The notes: a model not told the origin generated them from the letters alone. Positions 32,641 through 45,287 are shown, counted from the stretch's first letter. The stretch: 64,000 nucleotides of DNA from Letharia columbiana (GCF_014066305.1 NW_023501050.1:496001-560000), one strand, 5' to 3'. Numbers and translations: made by a program.

Positions 32641-33992
32641 TTACAATTTCCCCGTCTTCTCCACAAATATCGCAATCACTTTTGTAAGTTCCCTTCTCCA
32701 TTCCATTGGTAATCCATGGCCCCTTCCCTCCGCCACACACCGCGTCACACCGTTCTCCTCTCCACCAAGCTCCTTCACCAACAAATCGCCGTGCGGCTGC
32801 GTGATCATTCGATCTTCTGTCCCATGGATTACCAGAATTCTGTTTCTCCCCACTTGATCCCCTAATTGTTTCAGCTGCGCTGCGCTCTTGTGATGCCAAT
32901 TGACGGCTATTGCTTGAAGAATGAAGCCCCTTTTCGTGAAACCCTCGACATTTTGTCGTTTTGCCAGTTCTTGGGCAGCCCAGCGGTCGCCGTTCGTGGG
33001 AAAATGGCCTTCTGCGTCTGTTTCGTTGAGCCAGGGCTGACTGAATGTGCGTGCTTTTATGGAGTCGAGTTGAACGTCTATGGCTTTTGGTAAACTAAAT
33101 GGCAAGTTTGAGTGATTAGGCATCTGCTACAACGGACTAAAAGGAAAGGGTGGCGAACAACATAGTTACTCTATCTCTGAGGTTTTGTAACCAGCCCTAG
33201 AAGTTTCAGCGTTGTTGAGGCCTGGGAGAGGGGTTACTGACCACTGTACTAAATAGTCTTGGTGCAGTCGATATCAGAATTAACGATGCTATCCTCTCAG
33301 GCACCATCAAAGCCTACATCTGGGCTCAGCAAGGAGCTTTCCTTATTAAACTGGAATGAAAACATTACAAGCTCCTGACCAATCATACCACCCAAGCTAG
33401 TTCCAATAACATGCAATTGACGTTGAGATGTCCATCCAACATGATCGATGAGCTCCAAAGTATCTTTTGCCATTTCAGAAGTAGAGTAACGCACTAGCGG
33501 TTTGCCAGATTCTCCAACGCCTCTGTTGTCAAAGATCAAACAGGAATACTTCGTGCTCTGATCTCGATTCGTGTTTTGACCATGGCCAAAGTCTTTGGTT
33601 TGCCGTTGCCATGTCGTCTTGAAGTTTGCTAGACCCATAATCCACTAGCAATTGTATCAATCTCCGAGGAAAAAATTCTATTCAAATCGTCTGCCACTCG
33701 ACAATGCAATCTCTACGTTGGTACCAACACCCTTCGACGCAGAAGAGCGCAGGGCTCTTTCTGCTTTGATGGAGAAGTGATGAGAAGACGTAGTACCCAC
33801 CACAAGCTTCGTCGGACCATTGCCATGAATCTGATAGGATATCTGTATAGGCCCACCGCGACCCTCTGCAACGGCAATTTTCCCCTTTTTCGCTGGCTCT
33901 AGAGCCCATGTCACATGTTGGAATTCAGGATGCTTCACGAGCTCGGCTGCGCTGAGAGGTGGCCTTCCGAATGTCAATTCCTCCCCGTCCAA
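32641..33992 (-). CDS. Alpha/beta hydrolase, five exons; no in-frame ATG in exon 1
   Basis: Exons about 33992-33801, 33644-33369, 33313-33242, 33196-33170 and 33123-32641 (roughly 349 residues). Motifs: oxyanion-side WIMGLANFKTTWQRQTKDFGH, strand FDNRGVGESGKP, nucleophile elbow HVIGTSLGGMIGQEL (G-x-S-x-G, Ser), ALMVPERIASLILISTAPRL, the acid region LVIHGTEDRMI and the catalytic His GRGHGLPMEW. The substrate is unknown. Exon 1 reads (TTG)DGEELTFGRPPLSAAELVKHPEF with a TAA one codon upstream and no ATG, so either the start is TTG, an ATG was mutated, or a 5' exon is missed. The fourth intron is ambiguous (donor 33169 with acceptor 33124, or donor near 33163 with acceptor near 33099). Confidence 0.75.
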
Positions 33993-34637
33993 TTACCGGC
34001 GTCCTCCTTTGCATAATGCATTTATGACTTACATTGTCTTATCAGGTGGTGGTCTAGAGGATCTGACACTGTGTACTAGTACTACTCATTCTGTTTCCTA
34101 TGTCGGCAGCACTCGTCAGAATTTTGAACCCCGAGATGCGACCTTCTTGTGACCGACTTATCGCCGCCCAGATAGAGTATGGCTTATGGAAAGATAGAAG
34201 AAGAGACTCTAAGCTACTCAACTATACCTATTCATTATGGAAGCTTCAGCGCAGGTTCCGTGGTGATAGTTAAATGCGAAGAGAGGAATTTAAGCGAGGC
34301 TCAGGGTTCAAAGCGAGCCGCGATTGTCGATCATCCTTTGGGCGCGCTTACTGATCATACTCTATTGTGCACGACGCATCATTGCAGCCTACTTTACATG
34401 AGTGACATCCTCGCATGTTGTACTTATTTTCTGTCCCATATCAACAACGCTCCAACCAATCATGATAGAGTGACGAACCCTTCAGTCTCACCGTTCTCGC
34501 TTTGTAATCTATCACCCACGACAGCTCCGCACTGACCTGCTTGGCAGTCAGCAGAGAGAAAATGTCCTCGCCTTAACCGCAACTCCTATTCTCCACTCCT
34601 ATCCTATCTCGACTCTTCATAGCCTCACAATACCATT
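33993..34637. other. Intergenic; promoter side of the Zn2Cys6 gene
   Basis: About 650 bp. CCAAT at 34456-34460 (AACCAATC). A 118-codon frame at 34179-34535 has no domain and no protein-like composition. Confidence 0.45.
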
Positions 34638-37600
34638 ATGGATCAGTACCAACAGCCCCACCATCAGCGCGACTCCTTTGATCTCCCTCCTCTCACAAAC
34701 CCCCCCCCTCAATACTTCGGTGGGAACGAGAGCAACGACTCGCCAACGGTGCCCAGTTTCGACTTCGCAGACGGTGATGGGCAGGATCACGATGGAGGTC
34801 ATGACGAGAGTAACGACGCGAAGAGAAGGAGGATAGCTCGAGTGTGTACTTGGCCCCTACTACCAATCTGTCGACCGAGGGCATTGACAATGGTGTCAGG
34901 CGTGTGATATGTGCCGAAAGAAGAAAATAAAGTGTGATGGGAAGATGCCGGCATGCTCACACTGTCTCAACTACAAAACAGAGTGTATCTTCACTCAGGT
35001 GGAGAAGAAGCGCAATCCCCCCAAAGGGTACGTGGTCCACTTTAATTGCTGGCTTCCTGGACGCTGATCAAAGTGCAGCGCAAAGTACATCGAAGGATTA
35101 GAGAACCGTCTTGGTCGGATGGAGTCTCTACTGAAGCTCTCCGGGATACTCAACGAAGAGAGTGAAGATGTGCCTGATCTAGAGAAAATGAAGGAAAGGT
35201 TCTTAGCAAATAAGGCAATGGATGATGGGCCTGATCCAGGTACGCTAGAGAAAAGGTTGGCACACAAGACTTTCAGCCAAAGCAGTGGTGATACACCGAC
35301 AAGGACCCCGGATGTATCCTCCAAATCTGGGAGTCAGCCGCGAACCTTCGATTCCCCACGCCACACCCCCCAAACGGACAGATTGCCAACATCACGAGAA
35401 TCTGTAGCCTCTTCTGCAGAACCACCAAAAGAAAATGGGGAGCCGGTTGAGGAGTTATCAGATATGATGTGCTCGCTAGTCACAAATAACTGTGGTGAAA
35501 CAAGATATATCGGTAGGACCTTGGTTTCGCCAGCCATAGATTGCCACTTACATGTCACAGGATCTTCCTCTGGCTTCTCCATTTTCTCCCCTAAAGGCAT
35601 ACAATGGGTCAACGAAAAGACTGGGGATAGCTCCTTTCAAGACATGATAGCCTCGGCGGATGTGAACGAGGTCAAATGGAATTTTTGGAAGCCTGAGGTC
35701 TTCAATGATTTATTCGAGAAAAGGGCGTTCGTTCCACTGCCGCCAGAACACGAGGCACTGTCCTTGCTCAAAGATTTTTTCGGGAACTTCAATTGCATGT
35801 TTCCGCTTTTCCACGAACCAACATTCATGCACTTGGTAAGAAAACACTATTCACGAAATCCTTACGAAGGATCAGGGTGGTGGGCTAGTCTTAACGTTGC
35901 TCTGGCTATCGGGCATCGACTACGAATAATGAGCAACATGGTGCCACAAGAGGACGATCAGAAGGCGTGGGGCTATCTGAAGAACGCAATGGGACAACTC
36001 ACCGAGCTTACAATGCGGAATACAGATCTTCTCAGTGTGCAAGCTCTCCTTGGCATGGTACAATTCATCGTAGACATTACAAATTTACGTCGCTGACCCG
36101 AAGTACGCAGGCTCTCTTCCTAATGGGCACTCCGAATCCTCAACCTTCTTTTTTCCTGGTCGCCGCCGCAATTCGGCTAGCGAATAGCATAGGCCTGCAC
36201 AAGCGCGGCTCAGGCTTCAATCTGAATTCAGTCGAGATCGAGCAACGGAAACGGGTATTCTGGATTGCCTACCTCCTCGATAAGGAGTAAGCTTAGCAGA
36301 GTGTAATTGATCTCTCATGACTAACGTGAACCAGTATCTGCTTGAGATCGGGTCGACCGCCAGCGCAAGATGACGATGACATGAATGTTGATTTGCCGAC
36401 AGTCGACCCCGCTGACAATATTGGAAACATACCTTTGGCGGACGGCAAGGGAAAAGCTAATCTTTTCAGGTTCATGTGCACCTTTGCCGTCATTGAGAGC
36501 AAGGTTTACAAGCAATTGTACTCTACGAAAGCTTCAAAACAGTCTGACGGTGCTCTACTGAACACTATTGGCGAACTCGACAAAGAACTCGAAGAGTGGA
36601 AAGACAGCATACCCCTTGATTTCCGACCAGAGCACGAGATCAAAGCATCTCACACTCCGTTGATCCTCCACGTTGTTGTCCTCCACTTCGCCTACTACAA
36701 TTGCTTGACGACCATCCATCGCATGTCCGTCCACCACGGATATTGGACGAGCCGGCTATCGAATTACGCAATTCAAGGCTTGAATGCTAGGCCACTAAAT
36801 CCGAGAGTATTTTCGTCAGCAGCCTTGTGCGTACAAGCTGCAAGGGCTTCCATCCACCTCATACGATACATTCCCAAGGGTGACTACTCTTGCGTCTGGT
36901 GAGTCTCGAACACCAAGTCAAAGTTCGTCCAGCTTGCTGATATTCTTCCAGGTTAATACTTTACTTTCCCGTCTCAGCACTGGTCACTCTCTTCGCAAAT
37001 ATTCTCCAAAATCCTCAAGACGCCCGCACCCGCTCTGATGTCAAATTAATGAACCAAGTCGTGAACTTTCTCTCCCTCCTTGCCGTTACCGAAGAACAAG
37101 GCGGAGTCAAACGTATGCTAGGCGTATGTGCCGAGTTTGAGCGTATTGCCCGTGTTGTCCTTGAGAGAAGCGACAAGGAATCTCACTCTCGCCGAAAACG
37201 AAGAAGCAGCAAGATCAATGACGATGACCCAGCACAAAACACTCAACAAATTCCACAGAAACGCAACGCGCCACAAACACCGCAATCAAATAACGCGCCT
37301 ACACCCCAGAGCGTCTTCACCCCTGGCTTCAACGGCGATCTAAATAGCCAATCCTTGAACCCTAATCCGCAGGGCTTCTCCCCTAGCTTCTCAGACATGA
37401 ATCTTCCCGTCGATTTCTCAGGCGCTGACTTCCCTAATATAACGTCGCCCTCGAACGGCATGAATGGGTACCAAGACATCAATATGGATGGGCAGCAGTA
37501 TACTGGTGATCCATTCAATATGGGCTCGTTTCAGCAGCCCTTCGTGCCGCAGGATTTGTGGCAGATGCCGATGACGCTCGAGTGGGACATGGCGCAGCTG

Positions 37601-37681
37601 GGCGAGATGAACGGATTTGCGACTTTTGACCCTGACCAGGGGCAGCACCCGGACGAAATGCATGGCATGAGTGGCCAGTGA
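34638..37681 (+). CDS. Zn2Cys6 transcription factor with Fungal_trans domain
   Basis: Exons 34638-34841, 34900-35027, 35079-35512, 35561-36057, 36111-36286, 36335-36898 and 36952-37681 give 910 residues. The zinc cluster (about residues 73-100) reads [31 protein letters not shown]..., again completed by splicing. A coiled-coil linker follows ([25 protein letters not shown]). The Fungal_trans domain spans roughly 290-620, with [22 protein letters not shown] and the signature [14 protein letters not shown]...[31 protein letters not shown]. The C-terminus is rich in Asn, Gln, Pro and Met, as in activation domains. The 48-nt intron at 35513-35560 is a multiple of three without a stop, so retention would add 16 residues. 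Target genes unknown. Confidence 0.9.
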
Positions 37682-38571
37682 CCCATGTAAAGGACTGCGG
37701 AGGTTAATGCATCTCATAATAGTAATGGAGGACACCAGCTTCAGGCACTATAGGGTGCCAAAGCTTCATTCCTCCGACTTACATAATTCGTGTTCATATG
37801 GCTCAACTGTACCTAAGTCTGAGGATATAGAGCGCCTTGCATTGTATGTATGATTCGACCGTTGAACATACTTTAATACAGCGACGGATCACCCCTACCT
37901 CTCATACTCCGAAAGCCATTCACTCCCTTGATCACCTCTTCCCTCGTATCCAACCCAGAACCCTCCCTCTTCCGTCAAATTCGGCTTCCAAGAACCCGTG
38001 CCCCGGGGCCACTTCCATCGCCCCACATGATTTCCCCATTGATGTACATAGGTCACTGACTCAAGATTCTCGCCCGGGCTCTCAGATCATCCAGCCGACG
38101 GAATGTTATCAAGGCACCTCACCTCACCGAGCCGGTTCGAGCCGGGTTCGAGATGCGTCATCGTGCGTGCCTTTTTACGTATCGTGCGCACGGATCCACC
38201 GTTTGGATTTCTGTCCCAGGTACGGCATCCCCGTCCCGTAGCCGGGAGAGGAGACGACGGGCATTGCAGCGTCGTATGACCGAGAAAGAAGAGAGGAGAG
38301 GGGGGAAGCTAGCTGTATTTTGGTTGGTTGCTTGGTTGGTTGATTGGGTGATGGAGCTACGGCTTCGAGCGTGACGCCGCCGCTATTGAGTGGGATACGT
38401 ATGGTCTCGACGCAGATGATGGGATGAATACCTGGCCGGGATCCGTCACTACAATGGATGAATGAATGAATGAATGCTCGCACTCAGCCCGTGCCGACGT
38501 CGGCGATGCTGAATCGTTCCGTGCGACCGGTCCTCTTCGAATCCCAAAGCCGGATGCGTTCTCGGCGCCCG
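37682..38571. other. Intergenic, no gene seen
   Basis: About 890 bp. Contains a short (GAAT)n run at 38457-38474 and a near-repeat GAGCCGGTTCGAG/GCCGGGTTCGAG near 38130. Confidence 0.5.
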
Positions 38572-39204
38572 TCATCTGGGGACCTTGTTCTCGAGGCTGG
38601 GATTGAACGACTTGGGCACCGGGGTAGAGTACCTTTCCGTGCGTTGAGGTCGCGGGACCGAGGTGTGGGTCGCAGGTCCTTGCTTGGTTGATGGCAGCGG
38701 GCTGCAAGGGCGCAGTGGTAGTGTGGGCGGCGATCGTTGATTGTCGTTGCGATTGCGGGGGGAAGAGATGGCGGACGATGTTTTTTTTTTTAGGGGGGGG
38801 GGTTGGGGGGGCAACCTGATGGTTGTGGGGTTGAACTCTGTCGAGGCGGTTGGAATCTTGGAAGAGAGAGAGTTTCGACAAGGGATGGTCGGGGTCGACA
38901 GGGCTGTTTCTGGCTTTGGTGGACTGTAGCTTCTTGACGATGGTTTTTTTTTTTTGCTGAGCGAACCTTTACTGTAATCATAGCCTTCGGCTTCCGGGAA
39001 GCCGACGACAGAGGAGGAGATGTTGATGTCTTTGATGAGGTCAAATGTCTCTGGCGTGATGGTCCATTCCCTGGGATCTTTGACTTCTTTGATCAGGTTA
39101 AGAGCTTCCTGTGGGGTTGAATTTTTGGTTTCTTCGAAGTTCCTGTCTCTGGTGAGGTCCAGTGCCTTTCCGGAGAGCGGCGTGAATTTCCATTCCTTCA
39201 TTCT
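38572..39204 (-). CDS. Hypothetical protein with short TP..LIK repeats
   Basis: The frame from MKEWKFTPLSGKALDLTRDRNF (39204; an in-frame ATG at 39339 is also possible) contains three short related motifs: LSGKALDLTRD, TPQEALNLIKEV and TPETFDLIKDI, i.e. a T-P-x2-x2-L-I-K-D/E pattern. The rest is Ser/Pro/Lys-rich and low complexity. Long homopolymers (T runs at 38781 and 38944, G runs near 38795-38810) make frameshifts likely, so the C-terminal half may not be real. I do not recognise it. Confidence 0.45.
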   Translation of the reverse strand, partial: RMKEWKFTPLSGKALDLTRDRNFEETKNSTPQEALNLIKEVKDPREWTITPETFDLIKDINISSSVVGFPEAEGYDYSKGSLSKKKKPSSRSYSPPKPETALSTPTIPCRNSLSSKIPTASTEFNPTTIRLPPQPPPLKKKTSSAISSPRNRNDNQRSPPTLPLRPCSPLPSTKQGPATHTSVPRPQRTERYSTPVPKSFNPSLENKVPR

Positions 39205-39339
39205 TTGGTCGAAATTAATAAAGTGGGAGGGAGCTGAGAAAAGGAGAATACTTGGTTTGATCGACTGTGATGAGCTCGGAGGGACCTGTAGATTGAAGGT
39301 ATTCGCAGAGTAAAAAACTTCCCTGACCTCCGTATTCAC

Positions 39340-41179
39340 GACTTTTGTCGTATGCAGGGTGGCAATATCCAGGGGAGGGAGATATCTGCAGCTTGCGACC
39401 GCAAGCTCTGGATGATGTCAAGTAAAGGAGACTTCCCAGTCTTTGCGAAGCCAGGAGGGCCCAGCAAGGAGTAGGCAATAGAGGTGGAGCCGGATCTCTG
39501 GCGGAATTATGAAAGGGGAAAGGAAAGTAGAGATAGTTCTGGGGCATAGAATGGGGAAGAGAGGGAAGCTTTGTCAAGAAGCTTCAATGAAAGAGTGTGT
39601 TCGAGGATCTGTTGACGAGGTGCGATGCGAAGAGGGATCCCGCGTAGAGTGAGTAGAAGAGGGAGGAGGTTTGTCAAGAGTCTTCATCGTAATGAGGGTT
39701 TCTGAAGGATTAGCGGGGAATTTTCAAGCTAATGGGTGAACAGGCCACAGCGAGAGAAACAATAAGAGCAAGAACATTTGCTTGGAGTATGGGTTCGGAG
39801 AGTGGTGCGAGAGAGTGTTGCTCCACCAGCTCGACAGTGGGAGATGGATGAAGTGTTAAGAATGGCTCCGTTGTACAAGGCGGCGACTCACCTGGCATGA
39901 TCTATGCCGGAAAGTCGACACATTCAATAGGCTTGCCCCGTGGCAGTTGTAGGGATTGGATGTCACGGACCAGTTTTTTTTTACAAGATGCTGACCGCAG
40001 GTAACCTTGACAAAGCTGCTGGCACTCTCTTTAACACAGCTGGTTATTGTGATGCAGTTTCGTAGCATGGTACTCTACAAAGCGTGATAAAAGGCTGTTC
40101 GAGGAATGTAGAAATGAAATCCATGTCACGTTGACATGACCGGAGCCATTTCCATGGTGCCTTGCTCATCATTGTACGTTTAATACCAGTCTTCTCCTAC
40201 CGGGCCTAGACCTGACAAGACCATCTCGTGAGCCTTGAACACCGCGAGGACAATGCACGCGACGCGACGTTGTCGACGGACAATACCTTTTATTATCAAT
40301 GGCTTTCGAGGCTCAAATTGCAAAGCTGTTGTACCATACTCTTTGTAGTCGAAAAGAATAGTTGGAATGGCGTTCTGATAGGCTGTTTGATTCCTGCGCT
40401 ATTGTTTGAGCGCTTGCATTAGTTCAGGGGTAATCGTCATGTTGGCCTTAGCTAATTCAGGCTAGTCAAGGCTAGGACTTCGACTTCACGCTGCACTTTT
40501 CTCCGACAAATTTGGCATCCGTTCCAACAAAGACAGGGGACCCAGGGGACCCTGCTTCTTATTGTACATATGCAGATGCAGACATGCAGCTGCTGCAATC
40601 CGTCATGTTTCACCGCTCTTACACGGCGAAGCAGTATGATTGTGACAGTAACAATAAATATCGTAAGCTGTTGTTGCAAGGCCAAGAGTCAACATGTTTC
40701 TTACTCGACCAGACGCGAGATGGTTGAAACTTTTTCCCTCTCAAATGAGTCCGATTCAGCCAATCAGCCAATCAGCCAATGACCGCGTACCTGCAGGAAA
40801 TGACGGTACTAAGCATGGATCTTCGTTCCCTGCTAATCAAATCTCGCAATGGTGGAGCCGACGTGCATGCAATTTGCGCCGTGCCTAACTTTGTTCCTGG
40901 ATCCCCTATTACCGATCATCACCTGCAATTTCACTCTTCCTATAAGGATCACTCTTACCGCCGCACAGCCTTGAATTTTCTTTCTTTCTTCTTTTATCCA
41001 ACTTCTGTCTCTTCAAACAAATTATCTGCTCTTTGCCAGCTTTCAGACTTCGGTCATCCACTCTCTTTAACCAAAGACTAAAATACTACACGCTCTCTAA
41101 TAACTTACCACTTTCTCACTCTCTCAATTACCCCTTCTTTCCCCCCAAAAAACCTCAACACATTTAAATATCACTCAAA
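39340..41179. other. Intergenic 1.8 kb before the wall-protein gene
   Basis: No protein-like frame. The last 180 bp are pyrimidine-rich (CT tracts) with TTTAAATA at about 41162-41169, as is common upstream of highly expressed fungal genes. Confidence 0.55.
40760..40780. promoter_or_regulatory. Triple CCAAT box
   Basis: Three CCAAT pentamers at 40760, 40768 and 40776, spaced exactly 8 bp (CAGCCAAT repeated). In filamentous ascomycetes CCAAT is bound by the Hap2/3/5 (CBC) complex. It lies about 400 bp upstream of the wall-protein start. Confidence 0.5.
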
Positions 41180-42169
41180 ATGCGTTACTCATTCGCTCTC
41201 GCTGCCTTGAGCGCTGCCTCCGCCGTCATGGCTGGTATGGCCAACGAACTCTCGGACGGCCAGGTCCAAGAGCAGGTCTCCGCATCATCAGCACCGACTC
41301 CGGCTGCTGAGGCCACCGCCTTCAGCACCATCGGTGAGATCCTCACCAGCTGTGCACCCACCGTCAAGAACTGCCCGGCTCACAAGACCCCGTCTGTTGT
41401 CCCAGTGCCCTTCGTCTCAAGCCCAACCCCAAGTCCCATCGAGGCTGGTGCATCTTCTACCTCCTTGGTCAGCCCTCCCGTTATTGCGACCCCGTCGCCA
41501 TCCAGCCCAGTTGTCCCTGTCCCAGGACAGGCTGGCGCGACCGGCTCTCCTAAGGCCCCTGCTCCAGTCGTCCCAGTCCCAGCTGTTTCAAGCTCTCCAG
41601 CTGTCGCAGCCGAGGTTGGCGCATCCGCATGCCCAACCTGCCCATCTTGCACCCCAGTCACCATCTACTCCACCGTCACCGCTACCCCAACCCCCGCAGC
41701 AACTGGCTCAACTGGCTCTTCAAGCTCTGGCTCCGGCTCTCCATCCAGCGGCGAGTCAGGTTCCTCCGGCTCTGCAAGCTCTGGCTCTGGCTCTCCATCC
41801 AGCGGCGAGTCAGGTTCCTCCGGCTCTGCAAGCTCCGGCTCTGGCTCCCCATCCAACGGCGAGTCTGGTGCATCTGGATCCGCCTCGCCATCCGGCAAGC
41901 TTCCCCCGAGCCCAGGCTCCCCTGTCAGCGTTCCCGCTGGTGGAGCTGCTGGTGCCGCTGCCCCCTCTGGAACCGCTGCTGCCTCGACCGGAGCGTAAGT
42001 CATCTCCAAACTCCCTACCCACAAGACTTCTCCATCTAACAAGCACTCTAGTGTCAAGCCACCATCCGCGACCGGCTCCCCCATCGCCTTCAAGGGCGCC
42101 GCCAGCACCGTCGGCAGCTCAATCGCCGTCGCCGGTCTCGCCGCCTTCGCTGCCATCTTCCTCGCATAA
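41180..42169 (+). CDS. GPI-anchored Ser/Pro-rich cell-wall protein
   Basis: Exons 41180-41994 and 42052-42169 give 310 residues. It has a cleavable signal peptide (MRYSFALAALSAASAVMA), a Pro/Ser/Val-rich stalk with two Cys-containing patches (CAPTVKNCP, CPTCPSC), three near-identical 17-residue Ser/Gly repeats (SGSGSPSSGESGSSGSA, about 41730-41880), and a C-terminal hydrophobic tail (SSIAVAGLAAFAAIFLA) after a small-residue site, as expected for GPI attachment. Heavy O-mannosylation is likely. No enzymatic domain, so a structural or adhesive role on the cell surface is inferred. The intron separates the repeat stalk from the GPI signal. Confidence 0.85.
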
Positions 42170-42929
42170 ATCCGTCATACATAAAAAGCATGTTCGTGAT
42201 GCCTTTCGACCTATCGATACCCATGATGGAGAGAGAAGTGGACATGCGCGCATCGCAGATGACGAGGTCGTTGCTTTCTACAGACGGAGGAGTCTAGTTT
42301 CGGGTGCGGGAGAGACCACCGGCTGGCTCGAAAGCATGCTTGTCGCATTTAGCTAGTGGTGTAATCATTAATGGTGGTGCTTTTGACAATGGAAAATGAG
42401 AGACTTGGGGAAAGAAACAGAAAATTCTACCGTGTGTCACCCTGACTGATGCGTGCGAGCTCTGTATATACATACGAACTCAGTCGTGACCGCCCGAATT
42501 CCGCGCATCCCCCTTCTGTCCTTTGTCTCATCACATACGTCCCATCCCCTCCTCTTCCCCCAATCCCAGCTCCTGAACCCACATCGCACGTACATACATA
42601 CCGGCGCAAATCGCGCGCTGGCAGTTACCCAATCAGGAACGGAAGAAGACGCGAGAATCCCACCACGTCTTGCTTGATTCCTTCCGATGCCCGCCCGATT
42701 TCCCTCGCACCTTCGCCGCGACCTACCTGCCTGCCTGCCTCTTGTTCGTTCATTCAACAATAGGTAGATAGGTGGTTAAATCCTCGGCGGTCAGGGTCAC
42801 GGTCAAGAAGGCACGGAAGCGAACGACGATGATGATGAGGATGTTCTCAGGTACGTGCTCGGCTCATCGCTTTGGCCCCGGCTGCGACGTTTGTCTCCGA
42901 CTTCGGAGATCTTGTTGTCATGTTTGATC
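42170..42929. other. Intergenic, no gene seen
   Basis: Short low-complexity frames only. CCTG repeats near 42725. Confidence 0.5.
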
Positions 42930-43281
42930 GGGAAGAGGACGAGAGGAAGAGAGGAAGAGAGGAAGAGGAAGGAAGGAAGGAAGAGAGGAAGAGAGGAAGA
43001 GAGGAAGAGAGGAAGAGAGGAAGAGAGGAAGAGAGAGAGAGGAAGAGAGGAAGAGAGAGAGGAAGAGGAAGAGAGGAAGAGAGGAAGAGAGGAAGAGAGG
43101 AAGAGAGGAAGAGAAAGAGAGGAAGAGAGGAAGAGAGGAAGAGAGGAAGAGAGGAAGAGAGGAAGAGAGGAAGAGAGGAAGAGAGGAAGAGAGGAAGAGA
43201 GGAAGAGAGGAAGAGAGGAAGAGAGGAAGAGAGGAAGAGAGGGAGAGAGGAAGAGAAAGAACGAACGAACGAACGAACGAA
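42930..43281. repeat. Purine satellite (GAGGAAGA-type) plus (GAAC)5
   Basis: About 330 bp of GAGGAAGA/GAAGAGAG units on the + strand, ending in about five GAAC units (43258-43281). The Ser/Leu/Phe- or Glu/Arg-repeat reading frames over it are translation artefacts. Confidence 0.95.
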
Positions 43282-45287
43282 CAACGAGAAGAATAATCCA
43301 TTGGCATCGCCGGCACGGGGTTCGCTCTTGGTCGATGGACGGGTGGATGGATGGGTGGGTGGGTGAGTGGATGGGTGCATTGGCTTTGGTATATACACTC
43401 TACATCCCCCCACGCAGGTAGCGGTGCGCAGGTGTGCAATGAAACATCAGAATATTGCGCCAGTGCGACAGAAAACCAAACGGAAGAAGGCGTGTCGGCT
43501 GCGACGGATATCTAATCTACCACCTACCTAGTCTCAGTAATTCAGACTCGCTTAGCGGGGTACCCTATGGCCAGCCCTACACTCGTTCCTCGCTTCGGGG
43601 GCCAATCATATCGCAAGCTCATTACGGCATACCCCCTTAGAGTCTGAGTAGGAAACCATGGAATCGCTTACATTGACCGTTATTTTGTATGAGACACCCG
43701 CAATAATTGACCGAAATGCGAAATTCGCGACTTTCAACGATTTTTCCACGACTACCACATACTCCTTTGAAGTCAATCGCGGGGCGAATAGGCCTATCGA
43801 GGTCGCTGATTAAGTATTTAAGCCTTTTATTAGGATCGGATGGCTTATTGTTGTCGCACAAGCTGATCCGGGACCGCGATCTCCGCTGACGCTCACAGCA
43901 CCCACCTTCAACCGATCAACCTTTACCAGGAAAACCTCAGACGATAGCGCATCGTATTCAGCACCATTGAAAGATCATATAACGAACCGGGTTAAGGAAT
44001 TGCCAGGGCAGATTTATTATATTACCCTTAATCAGAAAGTCGAGTACTCGAGATACGCCCCCTATAGAAATATACATCAACTCGAATACGCTTCGCTTAG
44101 GAGTTGGAGGGATCATAGCACACATACCTTAAATGATATTGACGCGGTTGGCACGCCCAGAACGAGCTCGTGTGGGTGTGGAATACATTGGGGACACTCA
44201 GGTACCCAACTTTCTCCATGGCGGCGACGGCGAGGTATCTTCGAACTTCAGATACTAACCTCTCTATGCCTTATAGTAACATCCTTCCTCTACATGATGG
44301 CGAAGTCTGAAAACTTTTGATGGTTCGGATCGAAAGAAATTCAAAAAGTCATATATTTGGTTCCCGGGCAGTAGGGAGGAGAACACCACCAAGCGACATT
44401 CGATCAGCTCGTTCATGACGACGACGCAGACCTTCCTACATTCAAAGACGTCTTTTTCTACGTTCCATATACCCATAAGAGACTCCGACGTCGTGCGAGA
44501 TATTCTCATTCATCGATGTCGCCGCCACCAATATCTGACTTCACACCAAAAGGATGAATTATCTCCGCTTCGCTCTCCGCTCTGCTCTCCGCAAGTTCGG
44601 TAGCTATACAATTGCTTGCATGCATGCTTGCTTGTTTACACGCATCGCCGCGGCGACTCTCGTAAGCTGGGCCGTCCAAAAAATAGGGGGAGACTGCGGC
44701 GTCTGACCGAAGTAATGAACTGACTGGCGAGGCCACGCATTTTCCCCAACACGCCGCGCCGTCGGTCCGGCGAGTACCATGGCGGTTACCCCGAGGATTT
44801 GTAGGGAATTCCTGCATGGTGTCTGCGCGTCTGTTGAGACGTACGGCGTTCTTGAGTACTGGTGCCGCTGCTATGGCTGAGTTAACTGAGTTTTTTGGTG
44901 GAATGGAATTGGAAGCCTACTTTTTAACCACTGCACCACAGCTCCTAATTTGACGAGGGCCTATTTGACTATTTATTCGACTTTTTTCAAGAATTCCAAA
45001 AAGGCCATATCGTAGTTGCGCATTTTTGTTAAGGATCATATGTACGCAGGGTGTGAATATTACATATCGGGCAATACACCAAAAAATAAGTCTTGGCAGG
45101 GTTTCCTGCTCGGACCACTGCGTGGGGCCACTGAGACTACCACCTACCAACCTACCTACCTACCTACCTACCAACCTCCCTACCTACCTCGCTCCTACAG
45201 GGGGAAAATTTTCCCATTCCGGCGAGACGGGTGGTTTCGTGAGTATGTATGTAGGTACATATGCTCCGTCTACGGATGAGGGGTCTT
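43282..45287. other. Gene-poor 2 kb
   Basis: No protein-like frames. Patches of AT-rich sequence around 43660-44400. A (CCTA)n run at 45140-45190 precedes the foldback. Confidence 0.5.

Noticed and set aside
38120..38160. tRNA B-box-like GGTTCGAG motifs
   Set aside because: No A box at the right distance and no cloverleaf can be drawn; the two motifs are a local sequence repeat.
41665..42156. Acidic Pro-rich minus-strand frame with repeated DSPLDGEPEPEL
   Set aside because: Antisense image of the Ser/Gly repeats of the wall protein.
41334..42356. 340-codon Pro/Leu/Ser frame overlapping the wall-protein gene
   Set aside because: Alternative frame of a Ser/Pro-rich repeat gene; the annotated frame has the signal peptide, intron and GPI tail.
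42847..43421. Ser/Leu/Phe-repeat and Glu/Arg-repeat frames on both strands
   Set aside because: They follow from the GAGGAAGA satellite and have no independent support.
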